From Halioglobus sp. (GTDB lineage Bacteria > Pseudomonadota > Gammaproteobacteria > Pseudomonadales > Halieaceae), in contig PABK01000058.1 of assembly GCA_002699145.1 (NCBI GenBank), positions 178,427 through 242,426 of the forward strand: a stretch of 64,000 nt of DNA. The letters run 5' to 3'. Shown one piece after another: positions 40,950-50,439 of this stretch (position 1 is the stretch's first letter; each line of letters opens with the position of its first letter). The notes under the pieces are model-generated. The model was not told the origin of the DNA. It did no database searches and saw nothing but the letters and a program-made list of their open reading frames with translations. A program made the translations under genes and the position numbers.

Positions 40950-42461
40950 TCAGGCGAGGGAAGTCACGCGCAGGACTTCCTCGATACTGGTCTCGCCGGC
41001 GAGGATGCGGCGCTGGCCGTCGCGTTCGATACCGGGGTATTTCCTGCGCGCCAGCGCCAGCATTTCCTGTTCGGAGGCGCCCTCGTGGATCATCACGCGC
41101 ATCGGGTCGTCGATCTCGATCAGCTCGTAGATACCCGTGCGGCCGCGGTAGCCGGTGTAGTTGCAGCGCTCGCAACCTGACGGCCGGTAAACGCTGACAT
41201 CCTGTGCGCCGCCCAGGCCGAGCACGTCCAGCTCCGCCGCGTCCGGCGTGTGTTCCTCGCGGCAATCCCGGCACAGCAGGCGCACCAGGCGCTGGGACAT
41301 CACCGCGAGCAGGCTGGAGGAGAGCAGGAAGGGCTCGATGCCCATGTCCTGCAGCCGCGTCACCGCGCCGATGGCGGTATTGGTGTGCAGGGTGGACAGC
41401 ACGAGGTGGCCGGTGAGCGACGCCTGCACTGCGATCTCGGCGGTCTCCAGGTCGCGGATCTCGCCCACCATCACCACATCCGGGTCCTGGCGCAGGATGG
41501 CGCGCAGGCCGCGCGCGAAGGTCATGTCCACCTTGGGGTTGACCTGGGTCTGGCCGATACCCGGCAGCATGTATTCCACCGGGTCCTCGATGGTGAGGAT
41601 GTTGCGCGAGCTCTCGTTGATCTCCGCCAGGCCGGCGTACAGGGTGGTGGTCTTGCCCGAGCCGGTGGGGCCGGTGACCAGGATGATGCCGTGGGGCGTG
41701 TGCAGGAACTTGCGGTAGGCGTCGTGCACCTGCTGGTTCATTTTCAGCTGCGGCAGCTGCAACTGCCCCGCCGCCGTGTCCAGCAGGCGCAGCACCACGC
41801 GCTCGCCGTGCGCCGAGGGGATGGTGGACATACGGATGTCCACCGCGTGCCCGGCCAGCTTGACCGAGATGCGCCCGTCCTGGGGCACGCGCTTTTCGGC
41901 GATGTCCAGCCTGGCCATGACCTTCAGGCGCGACACCAGCAGCGGCGCCAGCATGCGCTTGGGCGAGAGCACCTCGGCGAGCACGCCGTCGATGCGGTAG
42001 CGCACGGACAGCCGGTCCTCGAAGGTCTCGATATGGATATCCGAGGCCTGCTCGCGCACCGCCTGGGACAGGATGGCGTTGATCAGGCGGATGATCGGCG
42101 CGTCGTCCTCGGTGTCCATGAGGTCGCCGGCGTCGGGGATCTCGTCCGCCAGGCGGCTCAGGTCGACATCCGCGCCGATGTCCTCGGCCATCTGCACCGC
42201 CTCGTTGTTGCCGCGCTGGTAAGCCAGGGTCAGGCGGCGCTTGAACTCCTCGTCGGCCACCCCCTGCAGCGCGAAGGGACCGCCCAGCAGGCGGCGCAGC
42301 TCGGTCAGCACCTGCGCGCGCAGGGCGCCGGCGTGCACCACCAGCGGCGCGCCGTCCTCGGTCTCGTCCAGCAACACGCCGTGCTGCTTGGCGTAGGTGA
42401 AGGTCAGTGCCGGGCGCCCGGGCGCGGCAGCCACCTCCTCCACCACGGCGGCCTCGCTCAC
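40950..42461 (-). CDS. gspE: Type II secretion ATPase E
   Basis: A 503-residue hexameric ATPase. Motifs: 'ASDIHIETFEDRLSVRYRIDG' (N2 domain), Walker A 'GPTGSGKTTT' near residue 265, Asp box, Walker B 'DPDVVMVGEIRD', His box 'SLTGHLVLSTLHTNTA', and the zinc-binding tetracysteine region with 'CRDC' and 'CERC'. It powers pseudopilus assembly through GspL and GspF. The start is GTG 42459-42461, overlapping the gspD stop (GTGA), with a GAGAGGG site upstream. Confidence 0.96.
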   Translation of the reverse strand: MSEAAVVEEVAAAPGRPALTFTYAKQHGVLLDETEDGAPLVVHAGALRAQVLTELRRLLGGPFALQGVADEEFKRRLTLAYQRGNNEAVQMAEDIGADVDLSRLADEIPDAGDLMDTEDDAPIIRLINAILSQAVREQASDIHIETFEDRLSVRYRIDGVLAEVLSPKRMLAPLLVSRLKVMARLDIAEKRVPQDGRISVKLAGHAVDIRMSTIPSAHGERVVLRLLDTAAGQLQLPQLKMNQQVHDAYRKFLHTPHGIILVTGPTGSGKTTTLYAGLAEINESSRNILTIEDPVEYMLPGIGQTQVNPKVDMTFARGLRAILRQDPDVVMVGEIRDLETAEIAVQASLTGHLVLSTLHTNTAIGAVTRLQDMGIEPFLLSSSLLAVMSQRLVRLLCRDCREEHTPDAAELDVLGLGGAQDVSVYRPSGCERCNYTGYRGRTGIYELIEIDDPMRVMIHEGASEQEMLALARRKYPGIERDGQRRILAGETSIEEVLRVTSLA

Positions 42462-44527
42462 CGGCCCTCTCCCGCGCCTTCCGGCGGCGGCAGTTCGTCG
42501 CCGACGCTGCCGGCGGTGGCGGCACCGGTGGCGGTATCCACATTTTTCATCGTTTCCAGCTGCTGGATCTGTGCCTCCCACTCTGGCAGCAGCGGCAGCT
42601 TGTCATCGTCGAAGAACATCAGCCCGCGCTCGCGGTTCAGTTCCTGGCGCTCGCGGATGTAGCGGTACTTGTCCGCGGTCGCGCCGGCCAGTTGCTCGTC
42701 GTCGCGGATCACGGTCGGGCGGATGAAGATCAGCAGGTTGGTCTTCTCGATGCCCACGCTGTCGTTGCGGAACAGCCTGCCCAGGAAGGGAATGTCGCCG
42801 AGGATGGGCACCTTCTGTTGCCGCTCCTTGACGTCGTCCTTGATCAGGCCGCCGAGCACCACCACGCGCCCGTCCCTGGCCAGCACCTTGGTCTGGATCT
42901 TGCGCTCGCTGGTGACCACGTCCGAGGCGCCGGTGATCACCGAGCCGCCGACGATGACGCTGGAGACTTCCTGCTGGATATCCAGCACCACCGCGTCGCC
43001 CTCGTTGATCTGCGGCGTCACGGTGAGGGTGATGCCGACGTTCTCCCGCTCGATGGTCTGGAAGGGGTTCTGCACGCCGTCGCCGCTGCCGGTGTTGGTA
43101 AAGGAGCCGGTGACGAAAGGCACTTCCTGGCCCACGGTGATAAAGGCCTCCTGGTTGTCCAGGGTGAGCAGGCTGGGCGTGGAGAGGATATTGGCGTTGT
43201 CCTGTTCCTCCAGCGCGTTGAGGATCACCGTCATGGAGAAGTCGTCGTCCAGCGTGCCCCAGCCCAGGGTGGTGCCGGCGGTCTGTGCCAGGGCGCCGGC
43301 GAGGTTGCCCAGGTCGAAGTCCTCGGCGCCGGAGTCGCTGTCGGGGGGCAACACCGCGGCGCCGATGGTGCGCGCGCGCGCGTCCTGGGCATCGATGTTG
43401 CTGCCGTAGAAACCATTCTCCTCGGCGAACAGCCACTGCAGGCCCAGTTCCTGGCCGTCGGTGACCGTCATCTCCACGATGATCGCCTCCACCAGCACCT
43501 GGGCGCGGCGGATATCGAGGCGCGCGATCACCGCCTCCAGCGCCGCCATCTCGTCCGTGGCCGCGGTGATGATCAGCGCGTTGGTGCCGGCGTCCGCCTC
43601 GATGGTCGAGCCGCTGCTGTTCGCCCGGGCCGGCTTGCCCGCCTCGGAGGACTCCAGTTGTTCGATGTTCTGCATCACCTTGGTCAGCACTTCGGCGATT
43701 TCCGTGGCGTCGGCGTACTCCAGGTAGATCACCTTGACGTTGCCGCTCTGCTGCAGCGGCGTGTCCAGGTGGTGTATCAGGCTGCGGATGCGCGAGCGCT
43801 CCAGCTCGTCGCCGTTGACCAGCACGCTGTTGGTGCGGTCGTCGGCCACCAACAGTACTTCCGGCTCCGTGCCGCCGGCGGCCTTGGCCTCGGACTTGCT
43901 CAGTTTGCCGAGCATGTCCACCACGTCTTCGGCCACCGCGTGACGCAGCTTGATGATGTCGGTCTGCTGCACCGCGGAGCGGTCCATGCGCTCGATGATG
44001 CCGCGGATACGCTCGATATTGGCGGACACGTCGGAAATGATGATCGCGTTGCTCGGCGCGTAGGCGGCCATGTGCGCCTGCTGCGGCACCAGCGGGCGCA
44101 GCACGGGGATCAGCTTGGCGGCGGAGATGTTGTCCAGGCGAATGACCTGGGTGACATACTCGTCGTTGCCCTTGCGCTGTTCACCGTCGGTGACGGACAC
44201 CGGCGAGGAACGCGCGTCCTTGGCCTGGATCACGCGCACCACGCCGCCGGAGCGCACGGCGGTGTAGCCGTGCACCTCGAGAATGGACAGGAACAGGTCG
44301 TACAGCTCGGAGCTGGACACCGGTTTGGAGGAGATGACCTTGACCTTGCCCTTCACCGCCGGGTCTACCACGATGGTGGTGCCGGTGGCCTCGGAGACGA
44401 ACTTGATAAGCTCCTGGATATCCGTCTCTTTCAGGTTGACGGTGTAGTCCTGGGCGGTCGCGGGCACGGCCAGTGACAGCAGGGCGAGCAGCAGCAACAG
44501 GGGGCCGGTGCGGTGGACGGGTTTCAC
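42458..44527 (-). CDS. gspD: Type II secretion secretin D
   Basis: A 689-residue outer-membrane secretin. A signal peptide is followed by the N0 domain ('YTVNLKETDIQELIKFVSEATG'), then N1-N3 repeats with 'APSNAIIISDVSANIERI' and 'DDRTNSVLVNGD'. The secretin core carries 'GQEVPFVTGS', 'ENVGITLTVTPQI' and 'VVVLGGLIKDDVKERQQKVPILGDIPFLGRLFR'. A GTG at 44525-44527 is chosen, with AGGA upstream and 28 bases after gspC; a TTG at 44575 would overlap gspC. It forms the secretion channel; no pilotin gene is in the window. Confidence 0.95.
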   Translation of the reverse strand: MKPVHRTGPLLLLLALLSLAVPATAQDYTVNLKETDIQELIKFVSEATGTTIVVDPAVKGKVKVISSKPVSSSELYDLFLSILEVHGYTAVRSGGVVRVIQAKDARSSPVSVTDGEQRKGNDEYVTQVIRLDNISAAKLIPVLRPLVPQQAHMAAYAPSNAIIISDVSANIERIRGIIERMDRSAVQQTDIIKLRHAVAEDVVDMLGKLSKSEAKAAGGTEPEVLLVADDRTNSVLVNGDELERSRIRSLIHHLDTPLQQSGNVKVIYLEYADATEIAEVLTKVMQNIEQLESSEAGKPARANSSGSTIEADAGTNALIITAATDEMAALEAVIARLDIRRAQVLVEAIIVEMTVTDGQELGLQWLFAEENGFYGSNIDAQDARARTIGAAVLPPDSDSGAEDFDLGNLAGALAQTAGTTLGWGTLDDDFSMTVILNALEEQDNANILSTPSLLTLDNQEAFITVGQEVPFVTGSFTNTGSGDGVQNPFQTIERENVGITLTVTPQINEGDAVVLDIQQEVSSVIVGGSVITGASDVVTSERKIQTKVLARDGRVVVLGGLIKDDVKERQQKVPILGDIPFLGRLFRNDSVGIEKTNLLIFIRPTVIRDDEQLAGATADKYRYIRERQELNRERGLMFFDDDKLPLLPEWEAQIQQLETMKNVDTATGAATAGSVGDELPPPEGAGEGR

Positions 44528-44555
44528 AGGGGTCGTTTCCTCATTCGCAGCCGCG

Positions 44556-45554
44556 CTACTGGCCGCTGTCTTCAAGGCTCACGCTGAGCGTGAGCGGCTG
44601 TTGTTCGCGTTCGAGTTCAAATACCACCTCACCCGCGGAGCGCATCGCATTGTACAGCTTCATGGTGTTGGCGGGGCTGTCCAGGGAAATGCCGTTGACG
44701 CTGGTCACCAGGTCGCCGGGGCGGAAGCCCAGCTGGTCGAACTGTTCGCGGTCCTTGCCCGGCGCCACGCGGTAACCCACCAGGGCACCGTCGCGGCGCA
44801 CCGCGCTGATGTTGACCACCTCGGCGAGGGACTGGGGATTCTGGTACAGGCGCGAGCGGTAGTCCGAGGCCAGCTCGGTGATCTCCGGCTCCCCGCGCCG
44901 GTCCAGCGCCTCGGCCTGGTCCGCGGGGGTCGGCGCCGGCGGCGCCAGGGCGCCCAGTTCCGATTCCTCGTACAGCTCCAGGCGCTCGTAGGTGCCGCCG
45001 TTGTCGAGAATCACCTGCCGCGGCATGACCTTGGCCAGGGTGACCCGGCCGGGCGCCGGCAGCTTGTCCTCCACCGCGTACACCGCCTGTTGCGCCCGGT
45101 GTTCGATGATCGCGTGGCCCAGGCCATCGGCGGTGGAGGCGACGATGCCGCGCAGTTTCAGCGCGAGACGGGTTTCCCGCGCGCCCTCCTCGATGCCGTC
45201 GCGCGCATTGCTCACCACCGGCTGCGGCGCGGGCGCCACCGGCGCGGCGCCGGCCTCACCGAACAGGTGCCAGCCGCGCATGCGCTCGATATCGAGCTCG
45301 CGGCTGGCCGCCGGGGCGCTGTTGCTCACCGGGTTGATGACCTGCGCCGGCGCCGCCGCGGGCGCCGCCGCCGGCAGTAGCGCCCACACCATGCGCACCA
45401 GCGCCAGTACGCCCCAGAGTGTGAACAGCGCGACAAGCAACAGGCGCAGGCGCCTCACCTGGGCCGGCTGCGACAGACTGTGCAGCACCGGTTCGGCGAG
45501 GGCCGTGGCGCGGGCGGTCAGTTCACTGGTACTGCTGTGCCACTGGGCCGGCAA
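44556..45554 (-). CDS. gspC: Type II secretion system protein C
   Basis: A 332-residue bitopic protein. The membrane helix ('LRLLLVALFTLWGVLALVRMVWALL', about residues 37-61) is followed by a Pro/Ala linker, the homology region ('WHLFGEAG', 'LALKLRGIVAS...GHAIIEH') and a C-terminal PDZ domain with 'GYRVAPGKDREQFDQLGFRPGDLVTSVNGISL'. It links the inner platform to GspD and helps select cargo. The start is TTG 45552-45554, preceded by GGGGA. First gene of the operon. Confidence 0.93.
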   Translation of the reverse strand: MPAQWHSSTSELTARATALAEPVLHSLSQPAQVRRLRLLLVALFTLWGVLALVRMVWALLPAAAPAAAPAQVINPVSNSAPAASRELDIERMRGWHLFGEAGAAPVAPAPQPVVSNARDGIEEGARETRLALKLRGIVASTADGLGHAIIEHRAQQAVYAVEDKLPAPGRVTLAKVMPRQVILDNGGTYERLELYEESELGALAPPAPTPADQAEALDRRGEPEITELASDYRSRLYQNPQSLAEVVNISAVRRDGALVGYRVAPGKDREQFDQLGFRPGDLVTSVNGISLDSPANTMKLYNAMRSAGEVVFELEREQQPLTLSVSLEDSGQ

Positions 45555-45608
45555 CGTTCATTCCCCTGGATTCCGGCGCGCGGGCGCACCGGCCTTAAAA
45601 TTGACCCG

Positions 45609-45614
45609 ATTATA
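45609..45614 (-). promoter_or_regulatory. Candidate -10 box of the gsp operon
   Basis: A perfect TATAAT on the minus strand lies 55 bp upstream of the gspC start in the 236-bp space shared with the divergent TonB receptor. A weak TTTTAT stands 17 bases further upstream as a possible -35. The rest of the space shows no clear operator. Confidence 0.5.
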
Positions 45615-45790
45615 GGGTGCGGGGGTGAAAGATAAAACCGCGCCCGGCGCCCCGCTGAAAAAGGCTGGAAGCGCGCACTTCGCGGCCTCCGACACGCTGT
45701 TTCCGCCCCCCGGGACCTGTAGTACCATGGCCCGGCGTCAGCCATCGGCAGGGTCGACAGCGCCGCGCCACACTCGCTCAAGGACCCGCC

Positions 45791-47995
45791 ATGACACCCT
45801 GGTCGACATCCCGTCTTCAGCGCCCCACGCCGCTGCGCCTGCTCGCCGGCCTCGCGGGCGGCCTGCTGCTCAGCGCGACGCCGGCCCGGGCGGAGGCGGT
45901 GCTCGAGGAGGTCATCGTCACCGCGCAGAAGCACGCGCAAAACGTGCAGGACATCCCCATCACGATCACTGTTGTGACCGGTGAACAACTGGATAGTTTC
46001 AGCATCCGCGACGCCAACGACCTGGCCGACTCCGTGCCGGGGCTGAGCATCCAGCACACCCCCCAGAACCTGTCACAGGTCACCATGCGCGGCCTGGGCA
46101 CGGGCTCCGCCGGCGAGAGCCTGGACCAGTCGGTGGGCCTGTTCGTGGACGGCGTGTGGGCGGGGCGGATTCGCGAGTTCCAGGCCGCCCTGCTCGACCT
46201 GGAGCGCGTGGAGATCATGAAGGGCACGCAGTCCAACCTGCTGGGCAAGAACACCAGCCTGGGCGCCATCAGCATCGTTTCGCGCCGGCCCGGCGAGTCC
46301 CCCGGCGGCTACCTGCAGGCCGACTACGAACTGGAATACGACAGCACCTACCTCACCGCGGCGCTGGACATTCCCTCCGCGGCGGGCAATTTCCGCATCG
46401 CCGTCAACGCCATCGACGAGGGCGGCTACGTGGACAACCTCGCCAGCGGCAAGGAGGTGCCCGAGCGCGAGCAGACCACCGTGCGCGTCTCCGGGCTGTG
46501 GCCCGTGGGGACGCGCGGCGAGTTGCTGCTGCGCTACCAGCACGACGACCTGGACATTCACGGCGACACTTTCCAGCCGGACAGCGACACCCTGGGTTTC
46601 ATTCGCGCGCTGGACCCGGGGACCGATATCGGCATCGACCAGACCAGGAACGCCTGGACCTCCTACAGCGACAGCGGCGACGCCGAGGACGAACAGGAAT
46701 CGCAGCGCGCGACACTGCGCTACGAGCAGGCGCTGGGCGATTTCGCCCTCACCGCGCTGAGCGGCTGGTCCAGGTACGACAACGACCGCCTCACCGATTC
46801 CGACTTCGTCGCCGTCGATTACCTGAACACGCAGTTCAGCAGCGATTACGAACAGTTCAGCCAGGAACTGCGCATCGCCTCGCCGCGGGACGGCGGCCTG
46901 ACCTATATCGCCGGCCTGTACTATCTCGACGGCGACATGGACTACAGCAGCCTGACCGACGCCGCCTTCCCGCCGCCGTTCCTGCTCCAGGGCCTGCCGC
47001 TGAACACGGCCAACCAGCTGCTCTACACACAGGACAGCGAAGTCTGGTCCGCCTTTGGCCAGGGCACCGCCCACTGGGGAGAGCGCTGGCGCCTGACCCT
47101 GGGCCTGCGCTACACCGACGAGGAGAAAGACGCCACCTGGGAACGCGTCAGGCTGCGCCGCGGAATACCAGGCAGCGACATCATCGCCGACATCCTCGCG
47201 CCGCAGACGCCGCCAACCCCGCTGCACCGTGCCGAGGACAACACCGACGGCTCGGTCAACCTGCAGTTCGACCTGGCCGACCAGGCCATGCTCTACGCCT
47301 CCTGGGCGCGCGGCAGCAAGAGCGGCGGCTTCGCTACCGGGGTCGCCGCGCCGCAGGACGCCGAGTACGACACCGAGGAGGCCGAGACCACCGAACTGGG
47401 CGTCAAGTCCACGCTGGCCGGCGGCGCCGGCCAGTTCAACGCCGCGCTGTTCTACACCGAGATCGACGACTTCCAGATCGTCACCTTCACCGGCGTGGCC
47501 TTCCTCACCGAGACGCTGCCCGCGCGGAGCTACGGCGCCGAGGTCGAGACGCGCTGGGCGCTGTCCGAGCGCTTGTTCGTCGGCGCCAGCGCCACCTACG
47601 CGGATGCGCAGGACGAGAATTCCGGGCTGCGGCTGCCCTACGCACCGCAGTGGTCCGCCGCGCTGGACGCCCGTTACGAGCGCCCGTGGCCCGGGCGCGA
47701 GTTGGTGTGGCGCGTCGACGCCGCGCTGAACTACCGCGATGAACAGTACATGCAGAGCGACGAGCGCAATCCCGACGGCGCCCTCACACTACTGGACCTG
47801 CGGCTGGCGCTGGCCAGCCCCGCGGCGGGCTGGGAGGTGGCCCTGCTGGGGCGCAACCTGCTCGACCAGGCCGCCTCCTTCGGCTTCGACTTCCCGGCCT
47901 TCGGCGGCAGCGCCGCGCTGCCCAGCGGGACGGCGACCCTGGGCAGCCTCAACCGCCCGCTGACCATCGCCCTGCAGGCGCGCTACGACTTCTGA
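45791..47995 (+). CDS. TonB-dependent outer-membrane receptor
   Basis: A 734-residue receptor. A signal peptide ends at 'ATPARA', followed by a TonB-box-like 'LEEVIVTAQK' and a plug domain ('QDIPITITVVTGEQL', 'DSVPGLSIQ', 'MRGLGTGSAGESLDQSVGLFVDGVW', 'VEIMKGTQSNLLGKN'). The barrel has the usual aromatic strands and ends in Phe ('IALQARYDF'). This plug type is common in marine Proteobacteria and sphingomonads, where many receptors take up organic compounds rather than siderophores; the ligand is unknown. It overlaps the convergent VOC gene by 13 bases. Confidence 0.93.
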   Translation: MTPWSTSRLQRPTPLRLLAGLAGGLLLSATPARAEAVLEEVIVTAQKHAQNVQDIPITITVVTGEQLDSFSIRDANDLADSVPGLSIQHTPQNLSQVTMRGLGTGSAGESLDQSVGLFVDGVWAGRIREFQAALLDLERVEIMKGTQSNLLGKNTSLGAISIVSRRPGESPGGYLQADYELEYDSTYLTAALDIPSAAGNFRIAVNAIDEGGYVDNLASGKEVPEREQTTVRVSGLWPVGTRGELLLRYQHDDLDIHGDTFQPDSDTLGFIRALDPGTDIGIDQTRNAWTSYSDSGDAEDEQESQRATLRYEQALGDFALTALSGWSRYDNDRLTDSDFVAVDYLNTQFSSDYEQFSQELRIASPRDGGLTYIAGLYYLDGDMDYSSLTDAAFPPPFLLQGLPLNTANQLLYTQDSEVWSAFGQGTAHWGERWRLTLGLRYTDEEKDATWERVRLRRGIPGSDIIADILAPQTPPTPLHRAEDNTDGSVNLQFDLADQAMLYASWARGSKSGGFATGVAAPQDAEYDTEEAETTELGVKSTLAGGAGQFNAALFYTEIDDFQIVTFTGVAFLTETLPARSYGAEVETRWALSERLFVGASATYADAQDENSGLRLPYAPQWSAALDARYERPWPGRELVWRVDAALNYRDEQYMQSDERNPDGALTLLDLRLALASPAAGWEVALLGRNLLDQAASFGFDFPAFGGSAALPSGTATLGSLNRPLTIALQARYDF

Positions 47996-48522
47996 GCCGC
48001 GCCCGGGGGCGCGTGCACCTCGAAGGCCGCCGGGGGCGGGGTAAACGCCGGCTCGGTGGCGTCCAGCGCCGCCAGCGCCGCCGTGCGGTCGGCGGCGGAA
48101 AAATCGCCGGTGGTGGTGCAGAACTCCACCAGGTTGTCATTCGGGTCCTTGGTGTAGATCGAGTAACACCAGTTGTGGTCCACCTCCAGCACCTGCAGCC
48201 CGGCATCCAGCCAGCGCTGCCTGCGCCGCCGCAACTCGTCCATGTCGGCCACGTCGAAGGCGATGTGATTCATCTGGTCCGGCAGTCCCGCGGCCTTCGA
48301 CAGGTTGGTCTCGAAGTCCTCGCTGCCGGGCACCCCGTGCATCTCCCAGAAGGCGATGAAGGTGTTGTCGTCCTGCATGCGGTAGAAGAAGTGCTTGGCC
48401 CAGCCGCCCTCGGGCACCGGGCCGATTTCCACCTTGACCAGCTCGAAACCCATGACCCCCTCGTAGAAGTCGTGGATGGCGCGGATATCGGCGCAGGCCA
48501 GCGCCAGGTGATGGTAGCCCAT
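47983..48522 (-). CDS. VOC superfamily (glyoxalase/dioxygenase-fold) protein
   Basis: A 179-residue vicinal-oxygen-chelate protein with two beta-alpha-beta-beta-beta modules. 'MGYHHLALACADIRAIHDFYEGVMGFELVKVE' gives the first metal ligand region (His), 'DQMNHIAFDV' the second, and 'SIYTKDPNDNLVEFCTTT' the Glu near the end. It could be a dioxygenase, epimerase or lyase; the substrate is unknown. It directly abuts the carboxymuconolactone-decarboxylase-like gene (no spacer), with which it is probably co-transcribed. The C-terminal tail of about 40 residues after the fold is Ala/Pro-rich. Confidence 0.88.
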   Translation of the reverse strand: MGYHHLALACADIRAIHDFYEGVMGFELVKVEIGPVPEGGWAKHFFYRMQDDNTFIAFWEMHGVPGSEDFETNLSKAAGLPDQMNHIAFDVADMDELRRRRQRWLDAGLQVLEVDHNWCYSIYTKDPNDNLVEFCTTTGDFSAADRTAALAALDATEPAFTPPPAAFEVHAPPGAAQKS

Positions 48523-49167
48523 CTAGCGGTCCTCCCCGCGGTCGACCACGGCCATGACATCATAGGCGCTGCCCGGGGGAGCGGCGACTTCCACGATGCG
48601 TTCGTCCACGTCATCGTACTCCAGGCGCAGCGCCCGGCTCATCACGGCGTGCATCTCGTACAGGGCGGTGATGTAGGTCAGCTCGAGAATTTCCTCGTCG
48701 CAGAGCTGCGCGCGCAGCGCGTCGAACACCGCCTCCGGCACCCGCCCGCCCTCCAGCACCAGCGCATCGGTATAGGCCAGCACGGCGCGCTCCAGCGGCG
48801 TAAACAGCTCGCTGAGCTGCCAGTGCGCGATGGCCTGTATCTTGTCCTCGGCCATACCCACGGAGCGGCAGGACTTGCAGTGCTGCGAGTAGACGAACTG
48901 CGAGCCGCGCGTATAGCCGGCGCGGGTCTGGCCCAGCTCACGCAGCTGCGGGTCCAGCTTGCGCGCCGGGTCGCGGTAGAACTGGAAGCCGCCGATGGCG
49001 TGCCTGAGGCAGTCCGGCACCAGGGCGAACACGGTCCACCAGTTGCCCGGCGTACCGGTTTCCGTACCGGGCTCGGCCACCGGGTCGCGGCCGGGAAACA
49101 ACATGTCGTACATGGCGGTGGCGACGGGGTCCGCCTCCGCTCGTGGCACCTGGCGCAATCGGGGCAT
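48523..49167 (-). CDS. Carboxymuconolactone decarboxylase/AhpD-like protein
   Basis: A 214-residue all-helical protein of the AhpD-like superfamily. The redox-type motif 'YSQHCKSCRSVGM' has two Cys separated by two residues, as in AhpD-like alkylhydroperoxidases, rather than the decarboxylase active site; a peroxidase or thiol function is therefore more likely than decarboxylation. The ATG at 49165-49167 lies eight bases after AGGAG; an in-frame TTG at 49185 is less likely. It is followed directly by the VOC gene. Confidence 0.85.
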   Translation of the reverse strand: MPRLRQVPRAEADPVATAMYDMLFPGRDPVAEPGTETGTPGNWWTVFALVPDCLRHAIGGFQFYRDPARKLDPQLRELGQTRAGYTRGSQFVYSQHCKSCRSVGMAEDKIQAIAHWQLSELFTPLERAVLAYTDALVLEGGRVPEAVFDALRAQLCDEEILELTYITALYEMHAVMSRALRLEYDDVDERIVEVAAPPGSAYDVMAVVDRGEDR

Positions 49168-49225
49168 ACCGGTCTCTCCTGTCAATTATTATGCGCCGCA
49201 CCATAGCACAAGCGCGCGTCGCGCT

Positions 49226-50425
49226 TCAGGCGATGACACCCTGCTCGCGCAGCGCACTGAGCGCCGCCGCGTCCATGCCGAGCAGGCTGGACAGCACCGC
49301 GTCGGTGTGCTGCCCCGGCAGCGGCGCGGGGGTGTAGCGCTGCTCCGCACTGCGCGACAGTTTCACCGGGTTGCCGGGGCCGCGGGTGCTGCCGCCGGCG
49401 GGATGCGCCAGTTCCACCACCATCTCGCGGTGCAGCACCTGCGGGTCGGACAGGGCCTGGCTGAAGCGGTTTACCGGGGCGCAGGGGATGCGCTCGCGCT
49501 CCAGCTTGTGCAGCCAGTTGGCGCAGCTGTCCTGCGCCAGCGCCGCGTTCAGCGCCGCGGTGATGCGCTCACGCTCGCGCAAGCGCCCGGGCTGGGTGTC
49601 CAGCGCGGGATCGTCCAGCTCCGGCAGCTTCACCACGCGCTTGAGGTTGTGCCAGAAGTTGTCGGTGATCACCGCGATGACGATAAAGCCGTCGGCGCAC
49701 TGGAACGTGTCGTAGGGCACGTGGACGAAATGCCGGTTGCCGATGGGATAGGGGTCCTCGCCGGAGAGAAAATGCATGGTGGCCATGTAGTTGAGCATGG
49801 ACACCTGGCAGTCGAGCATGGAGATGTCCACGTGCTGGCCACGGCCGCTGCGTTCGCGTTCGTACAGCGCGGCGAGCACCCCCATGACACCGAACATGCC
49901 GCCGCCCAGGTCGCCGATGGGTATGCCCGCGCGCACCGGGTGCGCCGCGTCCTGGCCGGTGATGCTCATGCCGCCGCCGGCGGCCTGGGCGACCTGGTCG
50001 AAGGCCGGGCGGTGGGCGCCCGGCCCGTCCTCGCCGAAGCCGGTCACGGTACAGGTAATGATGCGCGGGTTGACCCGGCTGAGGCTGTCGTAATCGATAC
50101 CCAGGCGCCGCGGCACGCCGGCGGCGAAGTTGCTCAGCACGATGTCGGCATGCGCCACCAGTTGCAGGAACAGCGCCCTGCCCTGCTCGTGCTTGAGATC
50201 GATGCAGACACTTTTCTTGTTGCGGTTCAGGGTGAGGAAATAGGCGCCCATGCCATCCAGCGAGTGCGCCGGGTCATCGGCCAGCAGGCGCCGCGTGCCC
50301 TCGCCGCCGGGCGGCTCCACCTTGATGCTGTCGGCGCCGAGGTCGGCCAGGATCATGCCGGCGTAAGGGCCCGAGAGCATGTGCGTGAGGTCGAGGATGC
50401 GCACACCGTCGAGAGGTCTGGCCAT
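49226..50425 (-). CDS. Class III (CaiB/BaiF) CoA transferase, second copy
   Basis: A 399-residue class III CoA transferase: 'PLDGVRILDLTHMLSGPYAGMILADLGADSIKVEPPGGEGTR' at the N terminus, 'NRNKKSVCIDLKHEQG', 'SNFAAGVPRRLGIDYDSL' and 'GQHVDISMLDC'. It is only distantly related to the copy at 17.3 kb. The ATG at 50423-50425 is selected by homology; a longer frame to 50929 is rejected. It follows the 59-residue membrane gene by 14 bases. Substrate unknown; an aliphatic or aromatic acid CoA ester is likely. Confidence 0.9.
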   Translation of the reverse strand: MARPLDGVRILDLTHMLSGPYAGMILADLGADSIKVEPPGGEGTRRLLADDPAHSLDGMGAYFLTLNRNKKSVCIDLKHEQGRALFLQLVAHADIVLSNFAAGVPRRLGIDYDSLSRVNPRIITCTVTGFGEDGPGAHRPAFDQVAQAAGGGMSITGQDAAHPVRAGIPIGDLGGGMFGVMGVLAALYERERSGRGQHVDISMLDCQVSMLNYMATMHFLSGEDPYPIGNRHFVHVPYDTFQCADGFIVIAVITDNFWHNLKRVVKLPELDDPALDTQPGRLRERERITAALNAALAQDSCANWLHKLERERIPCAPVNRFSQALSDPQVLHREMVVELAHPAGGSTRGPGNPVKLSRSAEQRYTPAPLPGQHTDAVLSSLLGMDAAALSALREQGVIA

Positions 50426-50439
50426 GGTGATCGCCGTTC

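Noticed and set aside
44528-44575. TTG at 44575 as the gspD start
   Set aside because: It would overlap the end of gspC, lacks a good ribosome binding site and adds 16 polar residues before the signal peptide; the GTG at 44527 has AGGA upstream and fits better.
48523-49167. True gamma-carboxymuconolactone decarboxylase (PcaC)
   Set aside because: The CKSC pair and length fit AhpD-like peroxidase relatives better, and no other protocatechuate pathway genes are nearby.
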